From Geomonas edaphica (GTDB lineage Bacteria; Desulfobacterota; Desulfuromonadia; Geobacterales; Geobacteraceae), in NCBI RefSeq assembly GCF_004917075.1, contig NZ_SSYB01000002.1:145765-209764 (forward strand): 64,000 bases of DNA, given 5' to 3'. Every line of letters begins with the position of its first letter. The stretch's first letter is position 1. The notes under the pieces were generated by a model, which was given only the letters and a program-made list of their open reading frames with translations, had not been told where the DNA came from and made no database searches. Below, in pieces: positions 30,147-38,503 of this stretch. Made by a program: the position numbers and the translations under genes.

Positions 30147-30623
30147 ATGGACAGGCTTTTTGCGCCATGGAGGGTTGAGTACCTGACGCAGCCGCCGGCG
30201 TCGGGCTGCATTTTCTGCGCGCACGGGGACGACAGGGAGCTCCTGATCGTGCATCGCACCCCGCTGGGTCGCGTGATGCTGAACCGCTATCCTTACAGTA
30301 ACGGCCACCTGCTGGTATCGCTCAACCGGCACACGGCGGAGCTGAACGACCTGACGGGCGAGGAGATGCAGGAGCTCCTGACGACCGTTGCGCTTTGCAA
30401 GGATGTGCTGACGAAGGCGAGCAAGCCCGACGGCTTCAACATCGGGCTGAATCTCGGCAAGGCCGCCGGGGCCGGTGTCGAGGACCATCTGCACATGCAC
30501 GTAGTGCCGCGCTGGAACGGCGACAGCAATTTCATGTCCGTGCTCGCCGACGTCCGGGTGCTCCCGGAGTCGCTCTGGGCAACCTACGACCGGCTGAAGC
30601 CGTTTTTCCAGGAGGCGCGTTGA
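30147..30623 (+). CDS. HIT family hydrolase/phosphorylase (Ap4A phosphorylase-like)
   Basis: This 158-residue histidine-triad nucleotide-binding protein has its catalytic triad HLHMH at 114-118 (His114, His116, His118). Cys21/Cys24 (GCIFC) form a possible zinc site. The N-terminus (MDRLFAPWRVEYL) and the FNIGLNLGKAAGAGVEDHLHMHVVPRW segment match bacterial HIT proteins related to Ap4A phosphorylase. ATG 30147 has AGGAGGAG upstream. The stop overlaps the ROK start. The nucleotide substrate is not known. Confidence 0.9.
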   Translation: MDRLFAPWRVEYLTQPPASGCIFCAHGDDRELLIVHRTPLGRVMLNRYPYSNGHLLVSLNRHTAELNDLTGEEMQELLTTVALCKDVLTKASKPDGFNIGLNLGKAAGAGVEDHLHMHVVPRWNGDSNFMSVLADVRVLPESLWATYDRLKPFFQEAR

Positions 30624-31522
30624 AGCAAAAAGGATGCATCGGCATCGACATAGGGGGGACCAACCTGCGCCTGGCGCTGGTCGACCAGGAGGGACGCGTG
30701 CTCGCGAGGAGCGAAGAGGCGACCCTTCCCGCGGCCGGGCTCCCTTTCCTCCTCTCAAGGCTCGAGTTCGCAATTGAAGGGCTAAGGGAGACGGCCCGCT
30801 CGGCGGGGATGGAAGTAGTTGCGGTAGGTGCAGGAGTGCCTGGACTCGTAGGTAGGGACGGCGTGGTGCGTGCCAGCGTCAACATACCAGCGCTCGAGGA
30901 GGTGCGGCTCGGGGAGGAGATCGAGAAAGCGGTTGGGCTGTCGGTGTTACTCGTGAACGATGCCAATGCCTGCGCCGTGGGCGAACACCGCTTCGGTGCG
31001 GGGCGCGGCTGCTCTTCGCTCCTCGTCGTCACCCTCGGGACCGGCATCGGCGCCGGACTCATCCTGGACGGAAGGCTCTGGGTTGGAGCCGACGGCGCCG
31101 CGGGGGAGCTTGGGCACGTCCCGGTTGAGCCGCTCGGGCGTGCCTGCGGCTGCGGCGCCCGTGGCTGTCTCGAACAGTACGCCTCGGCGACCGCCATATC
31201 CGGCGGTAGCGGTGACGCGGAAACGGTCGCCGCGATGGCAAGGGGAGGGGATGCCGCGGCACTCACCCTCTTCGCGGAGGCAGGACGCTATCTCGGCATC
31301 GCGGTCGCGGGGGTGGTGAACCTCTTGAACCTCGAGGCGGTGATCCTGGCAGGGGGCGTTTCGGGAAGCTTCGAACTTTTGGAGCCTTCCCTGCGCCGGG
31401 AGCTTTCCGCCCGCAGCATTGCCGTCCCCGGCGCCCGCGTCCGTATCCTCAAAGGGAGTCTCGGCAACGACGCCGGCGTCCTTGGTGCCGCGGCCCTGGC
31501 CTGCAGTTCACTCCCACTGTAG
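30620..31522 (+). CDS. ROK family sugar kinase (glucokinase-like)
   Basis: This 300-residue ATP-dependent sugar kinase of the ROK family has the phosphate-binding motif GIDIGGTNLRLALVD near the N-terminus, LVNDANACAVGEH with the catalytic Asp, GTGIGAGLILDG, and the zinc-binding ROK signature CGCGARGCLEQYAS. I start at TTG 30620, which overlaps the HIT stop (TTGA) and has AGGAGG upstream; no ATG fits the family's N-terminus. It may be a glucokinase, or an N-acetylsugar kinase. Lacking an HTH domain, it is an enzyme rather than a repressor. Confidence 0.87.
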   Translation: MKQKGCIGIDIGGTNLRLALVDQEGRVLARSEEATLPAAGLPFLLSRLEFAIEGLRETARSAGMEVVAVGAGVPGLVGRDGVVRASVNIPALEEVRLGEEIEKAVGLSVLLVNDANACAVGEHRFGAGRGCSSLLVVTLGTGIGAGLILDGRLWVGADGAAGELGHVPVEPLGRACGCGARGCLEQYASATAISGGSGDAETVAAMARGGDAAALTLFAEAGRYLGIAVAGVVNLLNLEAVILAGGVSGSFELLEPSLRRELSARSIAVPGARVRILKGSLGNDAGVLGAAALACSSLPL

Positions 31523-31627
31523 TTCCCGCAGACTTCTCTCATTATTCAGACTACCTTTCGATAAAGATATGCTATAGTTGCCGCTGCCCCGCAGGCCGGG
31601 GAACACAAAAGACCCATGGAGGCGCTC

Positions 31628-32323
31628 ATGTCGTTGCATAAAAGCTTCATCGCAGCAGTATTTTCCCTTCTCCTTTTGACATCCGCCGCATCCTTCGCCG
31701 CGACCCCGGAGGAGTCCTTCCGCAGCACCTTCCCGCAGGTAGCCTTCGACAGCATGACCCCGACCGAGATCCCGGGACTGTACGAGGTGATCACCGGCCA
31801 GAACATCTTCTACTACTACCCTGACAAGCAACTGGTGCTGACGGGCGAGATCGTGAACAAGGACCTGAAGAGCCTGACCGCCGAGCGCAAGGGTCAACTC
31901 GCTGCGAAGCTCGTGAAGGATCTCCCGCTGGACAAGGCTTTGAAGATCGGCGACGGCAAAAAGGTGGTGATCGAGTTCACCGACCCGGACTGCCCCTACT
32001 GCAGGAAGGGCGCCGAGTACTTCACCAAGCGCAGCGACGTGACCCAGTACATCTTCTTCGCGCCGCTTGCCCACCCCGGCGCCATCACCAAGATCGAGTA
32101 CATCCTCTCCGCCGAGAACAAGACCCAGGCCTACGACGCGATGATGCTCGGGCAGGAAATCCCCGCATCGGCCAAGCCTGCGTCGGCGGAGATCAAGAAG
32201 CTGGCGCAGGATCATATGGCGCTCGCCAGGAAGGTGGGGATCAGCGGGACGCCGACCTTCTTCGTCAACGGGCAGATGGTAGTGGGAGCGGACACGAAGA
32301 AGCTGGACGAGCTCCTCAAGTAA
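31628..32323 (+). CDS. Periplasmic DsbC-like thiol:disulfide interchange protein
   Basis: This 231-residue secreted protein has a signal peptide (1-~25, cleavage near SAASFA-AT). A DsbC-type N-terminal dimerisation domain (~30-95, with the LYEVITGQNIFYYYPDKQLVLTGEI segment) precedes a thioredoxin-fold domain with active-site CPYC at 122-125 and the cis-Pro loop GTPTF. It would isomerise or reduce wrong disulfides in the periplasm. ATG 31628 has GGAGG five bases upstream; an ATG four codons earlier is less likely. It converges with the EndoQ-like gene, with 1 bp between stops. Confidence 0.88.
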   Translation: MSLHKSFIAAVFSLLLLTSAASFAATPEESFRSTFPQVAFDSMTPTEIPGLYEVITGQNIFYYYPDKQLVLTGEIVNKDLKSLTAERKGQLAAKLVKDLPLDKALKIGDGKKVVIEFTDPDCPYCRKGAEYFTKRSDVTQYIFFAPLAHPGAITKIEYILSAENKTQAYDAMMLGQEIPASAKPASAEIKKLAQDHMALARKVGISGTPTFFVNGQMVVGADTKKLDELLK

Positions 32324-32324
32324 C

Positions 32325-33566
32325 TTACTGCTCGGGCGTGACCGAGACGGTGCCGAACCTGCCGTCATAGCCCGGATCGATCTCGACCTCGCCCCGCCGC
32401 ATCCTGCCGATCGCGGCAGCGAGGGGCGCCGCCGAGGCGGCGATCTCCTCAAGCGGTGCCTCAAGAAGGACGTGAAACTCGTTTCCTAAGCGGCCCAGGA
32501 GCTCGAAGTAGAGCTTCTGGGCTTTTTTGCTGCCGCTCCCCACGTGAAGCGTCGCGGCGATCAGGTCGATGAGGGGGATGAGGGAGCAGAAGGGGGGCGC
32601 CCCGGCAGGTCTCGTCCCGGAGGGACGGTCTGCAACTGACTCCAGCCGGTGCAGCACCCCAACGGTCACCTTGCCGCCGCATGCCGGGCAGCGGTAACCG
32701 TTGGCAACCGTTTCCGAGGGGGTAAGGCGCACGCCGCAGCACCTATGGCCGTCGGCATGGTACTTCCCCTGCTCCGGGAAAAATTCGATGGTCCCGGCCA
32801 ACCCTTCGCCCGAGCTGATGGCGCGGTAGATCCCCTGGTAGGAAGGGTCGGTGTCGAAGACGGTCGCTTCCCGTCCGAGTTTAGATGCGGAATGGGCGTC
32901 CGAGTTTGAGACGAGTGTGATGCCGTCGAGCGCCGAGACGCGCCAGTTCATGGCGGGGTCGGAGGAAAGTCCGGTCTCGATGGCGAAGACGTGCGGGGCG
33001 AGCTCCTCGAAGCACTCCTCCAGCGTGTTGAAACCGGAAAAGGCGCCGAATACGGAGAAGTGGGGGGTCCAGGCGTGGGCCGGGATGAGGAGCGCCTCGG
33101 GGGAGGCCTCGAGCAGCATGGCGAGCAGGTCCTTCGCGTCGAGCTTCAGGATCGGCCTGCCGTCCGAGGTGATGCTCCCGACCCTGGCGAGCCTCTCGTT
33201 CAGCCTGCGCACCGAGTCAAGGTCTGGAAGTAGCACCAGGCAGTGCACCTTCCTGGTGCGGCCGTTTTTACGGTAGATGCAGCTGATCTCGCCGCTGGGC
33301 AGGAAGGAAATCGGCGCGAGGCAGCGCTTCGGCACGGCGGGGTTGCCGCAAAGTTCGTGGGTTTCCCGGAGCCGGAAGAGCCCGTTGCCGTCCGGGACGA
33401 GTTCGCGCTCGAGCTCCTCGAGCCACAAGGGATGCGTGCAGTCGCCGGTGCCGATGACCCGGATACCCTTCAACTGCCCCCAGCGCCAGAGGCTCTCGAG
33501 GCCTAAGTCGCGGCTCGTGGCTATGGAATAGCGCGAATGGATGTGCAGGTCCGCGATGAATCTCAT
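32325..33566 (-). CDS. PHP-domain endonuclease Q-like protein
   Basis: This 413-residue protein is of the EndoQ/TIGR00375 type. It has the PHP metal motifs DLHIHSRYS (residues ~6-14), GTGDCTHPLW, VHCLVLLP, PAHAWTP and SNSDAHSASKLGREA. A zinc-ribbon-like region then pairs Cys in HRCCGVRLTPSETV with YRCPACGGKV. In archaea and some bacteria EndoQ nicks DNA 5' of deaminated bases such as uracil and hypoxanthine. ATG 33564-33566 fits the family's MRFIADLHIHS start. It lies alone between DsbC-like and MerR genes. The activity is inferred from family. Confidence 0.85.
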   Translation of the reverse strand: MRFIADLHIHSRYSIATSRDLGLESLWRWGQLKGIRVIGTGDCTHPLWLEELERELVPDGNGLFRLRETHELCGNPAVPKRCLAPISFLPSGEISCIYRKNGRTRKVHCLVLLPDLDSVRRLNERLARVGSITSDGRPILKLDAKDLLAMLLEASPEALLIPAHAWTPHFSVFGAFSGFNTLEECFEELAPHVFAIETGLSSDPAMNWRVSALDGITLVSNSDAHSASKLGREATVFDTDPSYQGIYRAISSGEGLAGTIEFFPEQGKYHADGHRCCGVRLTPSETVANGYRCPACGGKVTVGVLHRLESVADRPSGTRPAGAPPFCSLIPLIDLIAATLHVGSGSKKAQKLYFELLGRLGNEFHVLLEAPLEEIAASAAPLAAAIGRMRRGEVEIDPGYDGRFGTVSVTPEQ

Positions 33567-33633
33567 CTGTGTCCCGATGGGTAGTCCGCCTTCGGGCGCG
33601 GCGGGCGGGGGATGCGGGGTGCTGGTGGATGGC

Positions 33634-34041
33634 TCAGTCGCCCATCTCGTTGCTGAACTTTTTGACCATGTGCTGGCGGTAGCTCGAGATGTCGCTGCGC
33701 AGTGAGGCGAGCTTCGCCATCTTCTCGTCGATCTTCTCGAGGTGCTCGTCCAGAATCTCCACCAGGCGCGGCACCATGCGCTCGGTCTGCTTCGCCTCGC
33801 CGTACGCCGCGTAGAGCTCCTGCATTTCCCTGATGGTGAGGCCCAGTTCCTTCAGCTTGATGATGAACTTGATCCGGCGCACGTAATAAGGGGTGAAACC
33901 GCGGGTCGCGCCGTCGCTTCTGGGAACGCTCTCGATGATGCCTACTTCTTCCCAGTAGCGGATGGTCCTGGTGGTGAGCCCCAGCGCAGAGGCGATTTCC
34001 CCGATAGAGGTGATTTCCTCGCCGTCCGTCAATATGTCCAT
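33634..34041 (-). CDS. MerR family transcriptional regulator
   Basis: This 135-residue regulator has a MerR winged HTH (SIGEIASALGLTTRTIRYWEEVGIIESVPRSDGATRGFTPYYVRRIKFI, ~12-60) followed by a coiled-coil dimerisation helix (~85-125). It has no Cys-rich metal-binding tail, so it is not a typical metal sensor. It is divergent from a nitroreductase gene, sharing a 177-bp region with a clear dyad, and probably controls it. The effector is unknown. Confidence 0.85.
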   Translation of the reverse strand: MDILTDGEEITSIGEIASALGLTTRTIRYWEEVGIIESVPRSDGATRGFTPYYVRRIKFIIKLKELGLTIREMQELYAAYGEAKQTERMVPRLVEILDEHLEKIDEKMAKLASLRSDISSYRQHMVKKFSNEMGD

Positions 34042-34157
34042 GGAGTCCTCGTGGTGTTAAATTCCAAGCTAATCTAGAACATGGCGTTCTGGGTGTCAAT
34101 CGCTTTCCGGCCGGATAGGTGCGGAAAAGTATGCGATACGTCATACAAAATGCGCGG

Positions 34158-34196
34158 TTTACAAAACGACGTTTTTGGGATATGTAGTCCAAAAAC
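34158..34196 (+). promoter_or_regulatory. Promoter with overlapping dyad operator, MerR/nitroreductase intergenic region
   Basis: TTTACA (34158-34163) and TATGTA (34181-34186), with a 17-bp spacer, form a candidate promoter for the nitroreductase. An 8-bp perfect inverted repeat, GTTTTTGG (34171-34178) and CCAAAAAC (34189-34196) around a 10-bp centre, covers the -10. This is a good candidate site for the divergent MerR regulator. Confidence 0.55.
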
Positions 34197-34218
34197 CGAC
34201 AAAAAGGAGGCCATTGTC

Positions 34219-34755
34219 ATGGATGTTTTCCAGGCCATAACCGGGCGGCGCAGCATCCGAAAGTTCAAAACGACGCCTGTCGAACCAGGCAAAATAAAAC
34301 AGGTCCTTAATCTGGCGCGTCTGGCGCCTTCCTGGAAGAACCTGCAGTGCTGGCGTTTCCTGGTACTGACCGAGCCTGAGCGCATCGGGCGCCTGTTCGA
34401 AGCCTTCCCGGACGACAACCCGGGTAAAAAAGCGATAGCATCGGCGCCGTGCATCGTCGTGGTCTGTGCGGATCCGAACGAGAGCGGCGTCGAAAACGGC
34501 ATCGAGTACTACATAGCCGACGCGGCGCTTGCCTTCGACCATCTCTGCCTCGCTGCCTACGGGCTCGGACTTGGGACCTGCTGGATGGGGTGGTACGACG
34601 AGGAGCGCATCAAGGAGGCGCTCGGCATTCCCGCAGGGATCAAGGTGGTGGGGCTCACGCCGCTTGGGTATCCCGACCAGTCCCCCAATCCCCGCCCGCG
34701 CAAGGAACTGGCGGAGGTGGCCTTCAGCGAGGAGTGGGGGAACAGCCGGTGGTGA
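34219..34755 (+). CDS. Nitroreductase family protein
   Basis: This 178-residue FMN-dependent oxidoreductase is of the nitroreductase fold. It has the N-terminal FMN-binding GRRSIRKFKTTPVEPGKIKQVLNLARLAPSWKNLQCW, with Arg pair and Ser. The later YYIADAALAFDHLCLAAYGLGLGTCWMGWYDEERIKEALGIP and GLTPLGYPDQSP segments are typical. ATG 34219 has AAGGAGG eight bases upstream. Upstream in-frame codons to 34081 are rejected because they cover the promoter. It overlaps nothing and lies 7 bp before the RluA-like gene. The physiological substrate is unknown. Confidence 0.9.
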   Translation: MDVFQAITGRRSIRKFKTTPVEPGKIKQVLNLARLAPSWKNLQCWRFLVLTEPERIGRLFEAFPDDNPGKKAIASAPCIVVVCADPNESGVENGIEYYIADAALAFDHLCLAAYGLGLGTCWMGWYDEERIKEALGIPAGIKVVGLTPLGYPDQSPNPRPRKELAEVAFSEEWGNSRW

Positions 34756-34762
34756 GCAGACG

Positions 34763-35635
34763 ATGATTTCCGCATTCGCCGCCAAGGTGACCATGCCGAG
34801 GGGGGAGCAGCCGCACCGAACCGTGCTCGCCTTCCTGTTGCAACGTTTCCCGAAGATCCCGCCGGAGGTATGGGAGCGCCGCGTCGCCGAAGGTAAGGTG
34901 CTCTCCGAGGACGGTACGCCGATCACCCCCGAGACTCCCTACGCGCCGCAGAAGCGGGTCTTTTATTTCAGGGAGATCGAGAACGAGCCGGTCATCCCTT
35001 TCACCGAAGAGATCCTCTTTCAAAACGAGGAGTTGCTGGTGGCGTGCAAGCCCCATTTCATCCCCGTCACGCCGGTAGGGGCCTACCTCGAGCAGAGCCT
35101 CCTGCACAGGCTGCGCAGACGGACCGGGATCGATCACATCGTGCCGCTGCACCGCATCGACCGCGAGACCGCCGGCCTCGTCCTCTTCTCCGTGAACCCC
35201 GCGACCCGCGGCCTTTACAGCGGGCTTTTCCGGCAGGGGCAGATCGAAAAGAGCTACCTCGCCCTTTCCGAAGGGAAGGTGCTGGGCGAAAAGTGGCACG
35301 TGGAGAGCAGGCTCGTACCGGGTGACCCTTGGTACACCATGACGGTCGCGCCGGGAGAGGCGAACGCCCGCTCGCAGATAACGCGCATCGATGAAAAAGG
35401 AGGCGTGTCGCTCTTCTCGCTCGTCCCGCACACAGGGAAGACGCACCAGTTGCGGGTGCACATGAATAGCCTCGGGATGCCGATCATGCACGACAGACTT
35501 TACCCGCAACTGCGTCCCCGGCAGTTCGATGATTTCGAAAAGCCGCTTCAGCTTCTGGCGCGCACGCTCCGATTCAAGGACCCGGTGACCGGGAAACTCA
35601 TGGAGTTTCAGTCGAATCGGGAGCTTTTGTGGTAA
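34763..35635 (+). CDS. RluA family pseudouridine synthase
   Basis: This 290-residue enzyme isomerises uridine in rRNA or tRNA. The catalytic motif PLHRIDRETAGLVLF (Asp133) corresponds to the family HRLDxxTSG. The C-terminal TGKTHQLRVHMNSLGMPIMHDRLYP motif is present, and a short S4-like N-terminal segment (VLAFLLQRFPKIPPEVWERRVAEGKV) precedes it. It is 7 bp after the nitroreductase, probably in one transcript. The site of modification is not determinable. Confidence 0.88.
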   Translation: MISAFAAKVTMPRGEQPHRTVLAFLLQRFPKIPPEVWERRVAEGKVLSEDGTPITPETPYAPQKRVFYFREIENEPVIPFTEEILFQNEELLVACKPHFIPVTPVGAYLEQSLLHRLRRRTGIDHIVPLHRIDRETAGLVLFSVNPATRGLYSGLFRQGQIEKSYLALSEGKVLGEKWHVESRLVPGDPWYTMTVAPGEANARSQITRIDEKGGVSLFSLVPHTGKTHQLRVHMNSLGMPIMHDRLYPQLRPRQFDDFEKPLQLLARTLRFKDPVTGKLMEFQSNRELLW

Positions 35636-35682
35636 TCTAGAACGGTCTGCAGCTGGAGAAGTCCGGCACACGGAGGTGCAAG

Positions 35683-35958
35683 ATGGCCAAGAACGTGCTT
35701 TTGATGGTTGATTACGGCGTCAACAACAGCATTCATGTCAGCCTCTTCAAGATCCATCTGAAAGAGGCGGGATGGCGCGAGGGGTTCCTCGAGGGGGCCT
35801 TTGAAAAGAGCATGGACCTTCCCGATGCACTGATAGAGAAGGTGGTGCAGGAGGAGTTCGACAGCGCGGCCAACCAGGCTGCCTTCAAGAAGACTTATTG
35901 CGAACTGTTCGTCACCGAGGATGAGCTGAAGTTCTCTTGGGACTGGAACACCCCTTAG
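35683..35958 (+). CDS. Small conserved-looking protein of unknown function
   Basis: This 91-residue soluble, acidic protein begins MAKNVLLMVDYGVNN, with GGAGGT properly spaced before ATG 35683. It is 47 bp downstream of the RluA-like gene. No signal peptide, membrane helix or motif is evident. Codon use resembles its neighbours. I do not recognise it. Confidence 0.7.
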   Translation: MAKNVLLMVDYGVNNSIHVSLFKIHLKEAGWREGFLEGAFEKSMDLPDALIEKVVQEEFDSAANQAAFKKTYCELFVTEDELKFSWDWNTP

Positions 35959-36018
35959 CCGCGTTACAAGTATTAAATATCTGGACAAGATCCACGAGGA
36001 TTGGTTAATATCCCACCT

Positions 36019-36177
36019 ATGAAAAAACCCGCAGCAATATTCATCATTTTGTTCACTCTGGCAGTGGTAGGTTTTGGAACATGGCAACTCTTTAAAGGGA
36101 ATTTTGAGGCGGCTTTCTCTTCCGTTCCATTCCTGCTGATCATCTACTTTTTTATTAAACCTTACCGTAGCACTTGA
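36019..36177 (+). CDS. Predicted 52-aa membrane protein
   Basis: A short frame from ATG 36019 to TGA 36175-36177 encodes a peptide with two hydrophobic helices (AAIFIILFTLAVVGFGTW and AAFSSVPFLLIIYFFI). It has a Lys-rich start (MKKP) and a basic end (KPYRST). The base composition is more AT-rich than its neighbours and the ribosome site is poor (ATCCCACCT). It is plausible but unproven. It lies in the gap between the 91-aa gene and the GGDEF gene. Confidence 0.4.
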   Translation: MKKPAAIFIILFTLAVVGFGTWQLFKGNFEAAFSSVPFLLIIYFFIKPYRST

Positions 36178-36306
36178 CGATAAGCGTCACATCCTTTTTG
36201 AGACTCATGATGCTTTCCCGCAGTTTGTTGTGACTGCTGTGAACGCTCCGGTTTCACATTGGCATCGATTACCGGCTACTCTTGTGTAATGTCGATGGGA
36301 GAAATC

Positions 36307-37227
36307 ATGTCCAATTGTGTGCTCGTTATCGATGACTCCACCGCCATACGGGAACAGGTGGTGCGCACCCTGAAAGATGTCGGCCTTTTCGAGCAGTACC
36401 GGGAAGCGCGGGACGGCTTGGAAGGGTTCAAGACGCTGATCGAATCCAAGGCCGACCTCGTCATCTGCGACGTCGACATGCCGCGCATGGACGGCTACAA
36501 GTTCCTGCAGTTGGTGGCATCGCGCCCCGACCTGCAGGGGCTTCCCATCATCATGCTGACCGGCATGATGGACTTCAACTCGAAGATCAGGGGGCTCGAA
36601 CAGGGGGCAAGCGACTACCTCACCAAGCCGTTCGATCCCGGCGAGCTCGTGGCGCGGGTCCGGGTGCAACTTAAGATCAAGTCCCTGCAGGATGATCTGA
36701 GGAAGGCCAACGAGCAGTTGAAGCGCCTGACCAACATCGATCATCTCACCAACCTCTTCAACAGGCGTTACCTGGCCGAGATAATGGACGGTGAGTTCAT
36801 CAGGGCCAGACGTAACCACGAAAATCTCTCCCTCGTCATTTTCGATATCGATTACTTCAAGAGCGTGAACGACACCTACGGACACCAAAACGGCGATATA
36901 GTCCTCTCGGCCGTCGCGGGGATCGCCCAGCAGCAGATGCGCGCCTACGACAGCGCTGCGCGTTACGGCGGCGAAGAATTCGTGCTGGTGCTTCCCGGTA
37001 CCGCGCTCGAGGGGGGCGTCATCGTCGCCGAGCGCCTGCGTCAGGCCGTGCTTGAATCCTCCTTCCCTCCCCCCATGGAAGATCTCACCCTCACCATCAG
37101 CGCCGGGGTCGCCACCTACCCGGGCCCGTCCGTCGAGAACATCGACTCGCTGTTTCGCCGCGCCGACGAGGCGCTGTATCGGGCGAAGCAAAGCGGTAGA
37201 AACCGCGTCGATATGATGCCGACCTGA
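36307..37227 (+). CDS. Response regulator with GGDEF domain (diguanylate cyclase)
   Basis: This 306-residue two-domain protein has a receiver domain (1-~125) with acidic pocket and phosphoacceptor Asp55 (CDVDMPRMDGY) and the Lys in LTKPFD. A short coiled linker (SLQDDLRKANEQLKRLTNIDHLTNL) leads to a GGDEF domain with intact active site GGEEF at 221-225. RAYD at 212-215 forms the inhibitory I-site for c-di-GMP. It is like PleD/WspR-class cyclases. ATG 36307 has GGGAGA upstream; an in-frame ATG 36259 is less likely. No partner kinase is adjacent. Confidence 0.92.
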   Translation: MSNCVLVIDDSTAIREQVVRTLKDVGLFEQYREARDGLEGFKTLIESKADLVICDVDMPRMDGYKFLQLVASRPDLQGLPIIMLTGMMDFNSKIRGLEQGASDYLTKPFDPGELVARVRVQLKIKSLQDDLRKANEQLKRLTNIDHLTNLFNRRYLAEIMDGEFIRARRNHENLSLVIFDIDYFKSVNDTYGHQNGDIVLSAVAGIAQQQMRAYDSAARYGGEEFVLVLPGTALEGGVIVAERLRQAVLESSFPPPMEDLTLTISAGVATYPGPSVENIDSLFRRADEALYRAKQSGRNRVDMMPT

Positions 37228-37321
37228 AAAAAATTAGACTTGCTTAAGGAATTAACTTGAAAATATTCTAATTTAATTGTAAACGTACCTTCTGCTCGAC
37301 ACCGAACCAGGAGGACGTTCC

Positions 37322-37519
37322 ATGGACAGTTTTGACGAAGCCTACGCCAGGTACCTGAAGTTGCTGGCGAAGCTCGATCGTACCGATGATGTCGCGGAAA
37401 AGAACCAGCTCTTTCGCCAGCTAACGCACCTGCTGTGTGAGCTGGAGCAGAATCTGAAAGCCGTAAAGGCTAAGCAGGGTGATTGGTCCAGGCGGGAAGA
37501 GCTCGCCTACTGGATCTAG
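37322..37519 (+). CDS. Small helical protein of unknown function
   Basis: This 65-residue, charged, probably all-helical protein (SFDEAYARYLKLLAKLDRTDDVAEKNQLFRQLTHLLCELEQNLKAVK) has an ideal AGGAGG before ATG 37322 and an AT-rich upstream region. It lies alone between the GGDEF gene and etfB. I do not recognise the family. The strong ribosome site argues that it is real. Confidence 0.7.
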   Translation: MDSFDEAYARYLKLLAKLDRTDDVAEKNQLFRQLTHLLCELEQNLKAVKAKQGDWSRREELAYWI

Positions 37520-37717
37520 TTTTTTTCTTCATCCTTTTCCGTCAGACCTCCCCTCAACACATCCCCCGTTGTAGTTCCTTCGTGTCTGCCGCTCCCGCGT
37601 AATTCATTAAGATGTTTGACACATTTCGTTACTCCTATATCCTATAATTAAAGCTCCTGACGGTGCGCCGACCCGCGGCGCGCACCGTTCTTTCAATCCC
37701 AGCTGGAGGAGGTTGCC

Positions 37718-38494
37718 ATGAAGATACTGGTATGCATAAAGCAGGTGCCGGATATGGAGTCCCGGTTCAAGCCTGATGCTTCGGGCGTCTGGTACGCCGA
37801 GACGGACCTTGCCTTTAGAGTGAACGAGTACGACGAGTACGCCATCGAGCAGGCCGTGCTGCTCAAGGAGCAACTGGGCGGCGAGCCTGAGGTTACCGTG
37901 CTCTCGATAGGTGCGGACCGGGTGGTCGAGGCGATCAAAAAGGGGCTCTCTATGGGCGGGGACCGCGGTGTTCACGTGCAAGATGCAGCGGCACACCTGA
38001 AGGATTCCTGGCAGGTGGCGTCGATAATCGCCGCCTATGCCGCCGGGGAAGGGTTCGACCTCATCCTCACCGGGTTGCAGTCACAAGATCGAGGTTCCGC
38101 CCAGGTCGGCGTTACCGTTGCGGAGCTGCTCGACTATGCCTGCGCCACCACCGTGGTCGGCTTTGGGTATGCCGATGGCACCGTTACGGTGAAGCGCGAG
38201 CTGGAAGGAGGGGTGAAGGGAACGGTGCGCCTGAAGACGCCGGCCGTGGTGACCTGCCAATTAGGGCTGAACCAGCCGCGCTACCCGACACTGCCAAATA
38301 TCATGAAGGCGAAGAAGAAAGAGGTCCGCGTCATCCCCGTAGCCGAGTTGCTGCATCAGGATCAAAGGGTGGCTCCGTGCGAATTCCGGGCTCCGGCCAA
38401 GAAGGGAAGCGCCGTGGTGCTGGAAGGGGAGCTCGCCGACCAGGTCGACCGTCTCATCGGGATACTGAAGGACAAGACAGCGGTGCTGCGCTAG
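37718..38494 (+). CDS. etfB: Electron transfer flavoprotein beta subunit (set 1)
   Basis: This 258-residue subunit starts with the family's MKILVCIKQVPDME, and carries the FRVNEYDEYAIEQAV and GLQSQDRGSAQVGVTVAELL AMP/FAD-binding segments. A signature-like LNQPRYPTLPNIMKAKKK follows. With EtfA it shuttles electrons from acyl-CoA dehydrogenases or similar enzymes. GGAGG precedes ATG 37718. It is followed by etfA after 9 bp. No dehydrogenase or ETF:quinone oxidoreductase is adjacent, so the partner is unknown. Confidence 0.93.
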   Translation: MKILVCIKQVPDMESRFKPDASGVWYAETDLAFRVNEYDEYAIEQAVLLKEQLGGEPEVTVLSIGADRVVEAIKKGLSMGGDRGVHVQDAAAHLKDSWQVASIIAAYAAGEGFDLILTGLQSQDRGSAQVGVTVAELLDYACATTVVGFGYADGTVTVKRELEGGVKGTVRLKTPAVVTCQLGLNQPRYPTLPNIMKAKKKEVRVIPVAELLHQDQRVAPCEFRAPAKKGSAVVLEGELADQVDRLIGILKDKTAVLR

Positions 38495-38503
38495 GGGGAT
38501 GTC

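Noticed and set aside
37616..37648. TTGACA ... TATAAT promoter before etfB
   Set aside because: Both hexamers are excellent but the spacer is 21 bp, too long for a normal sigma-70 promoter.
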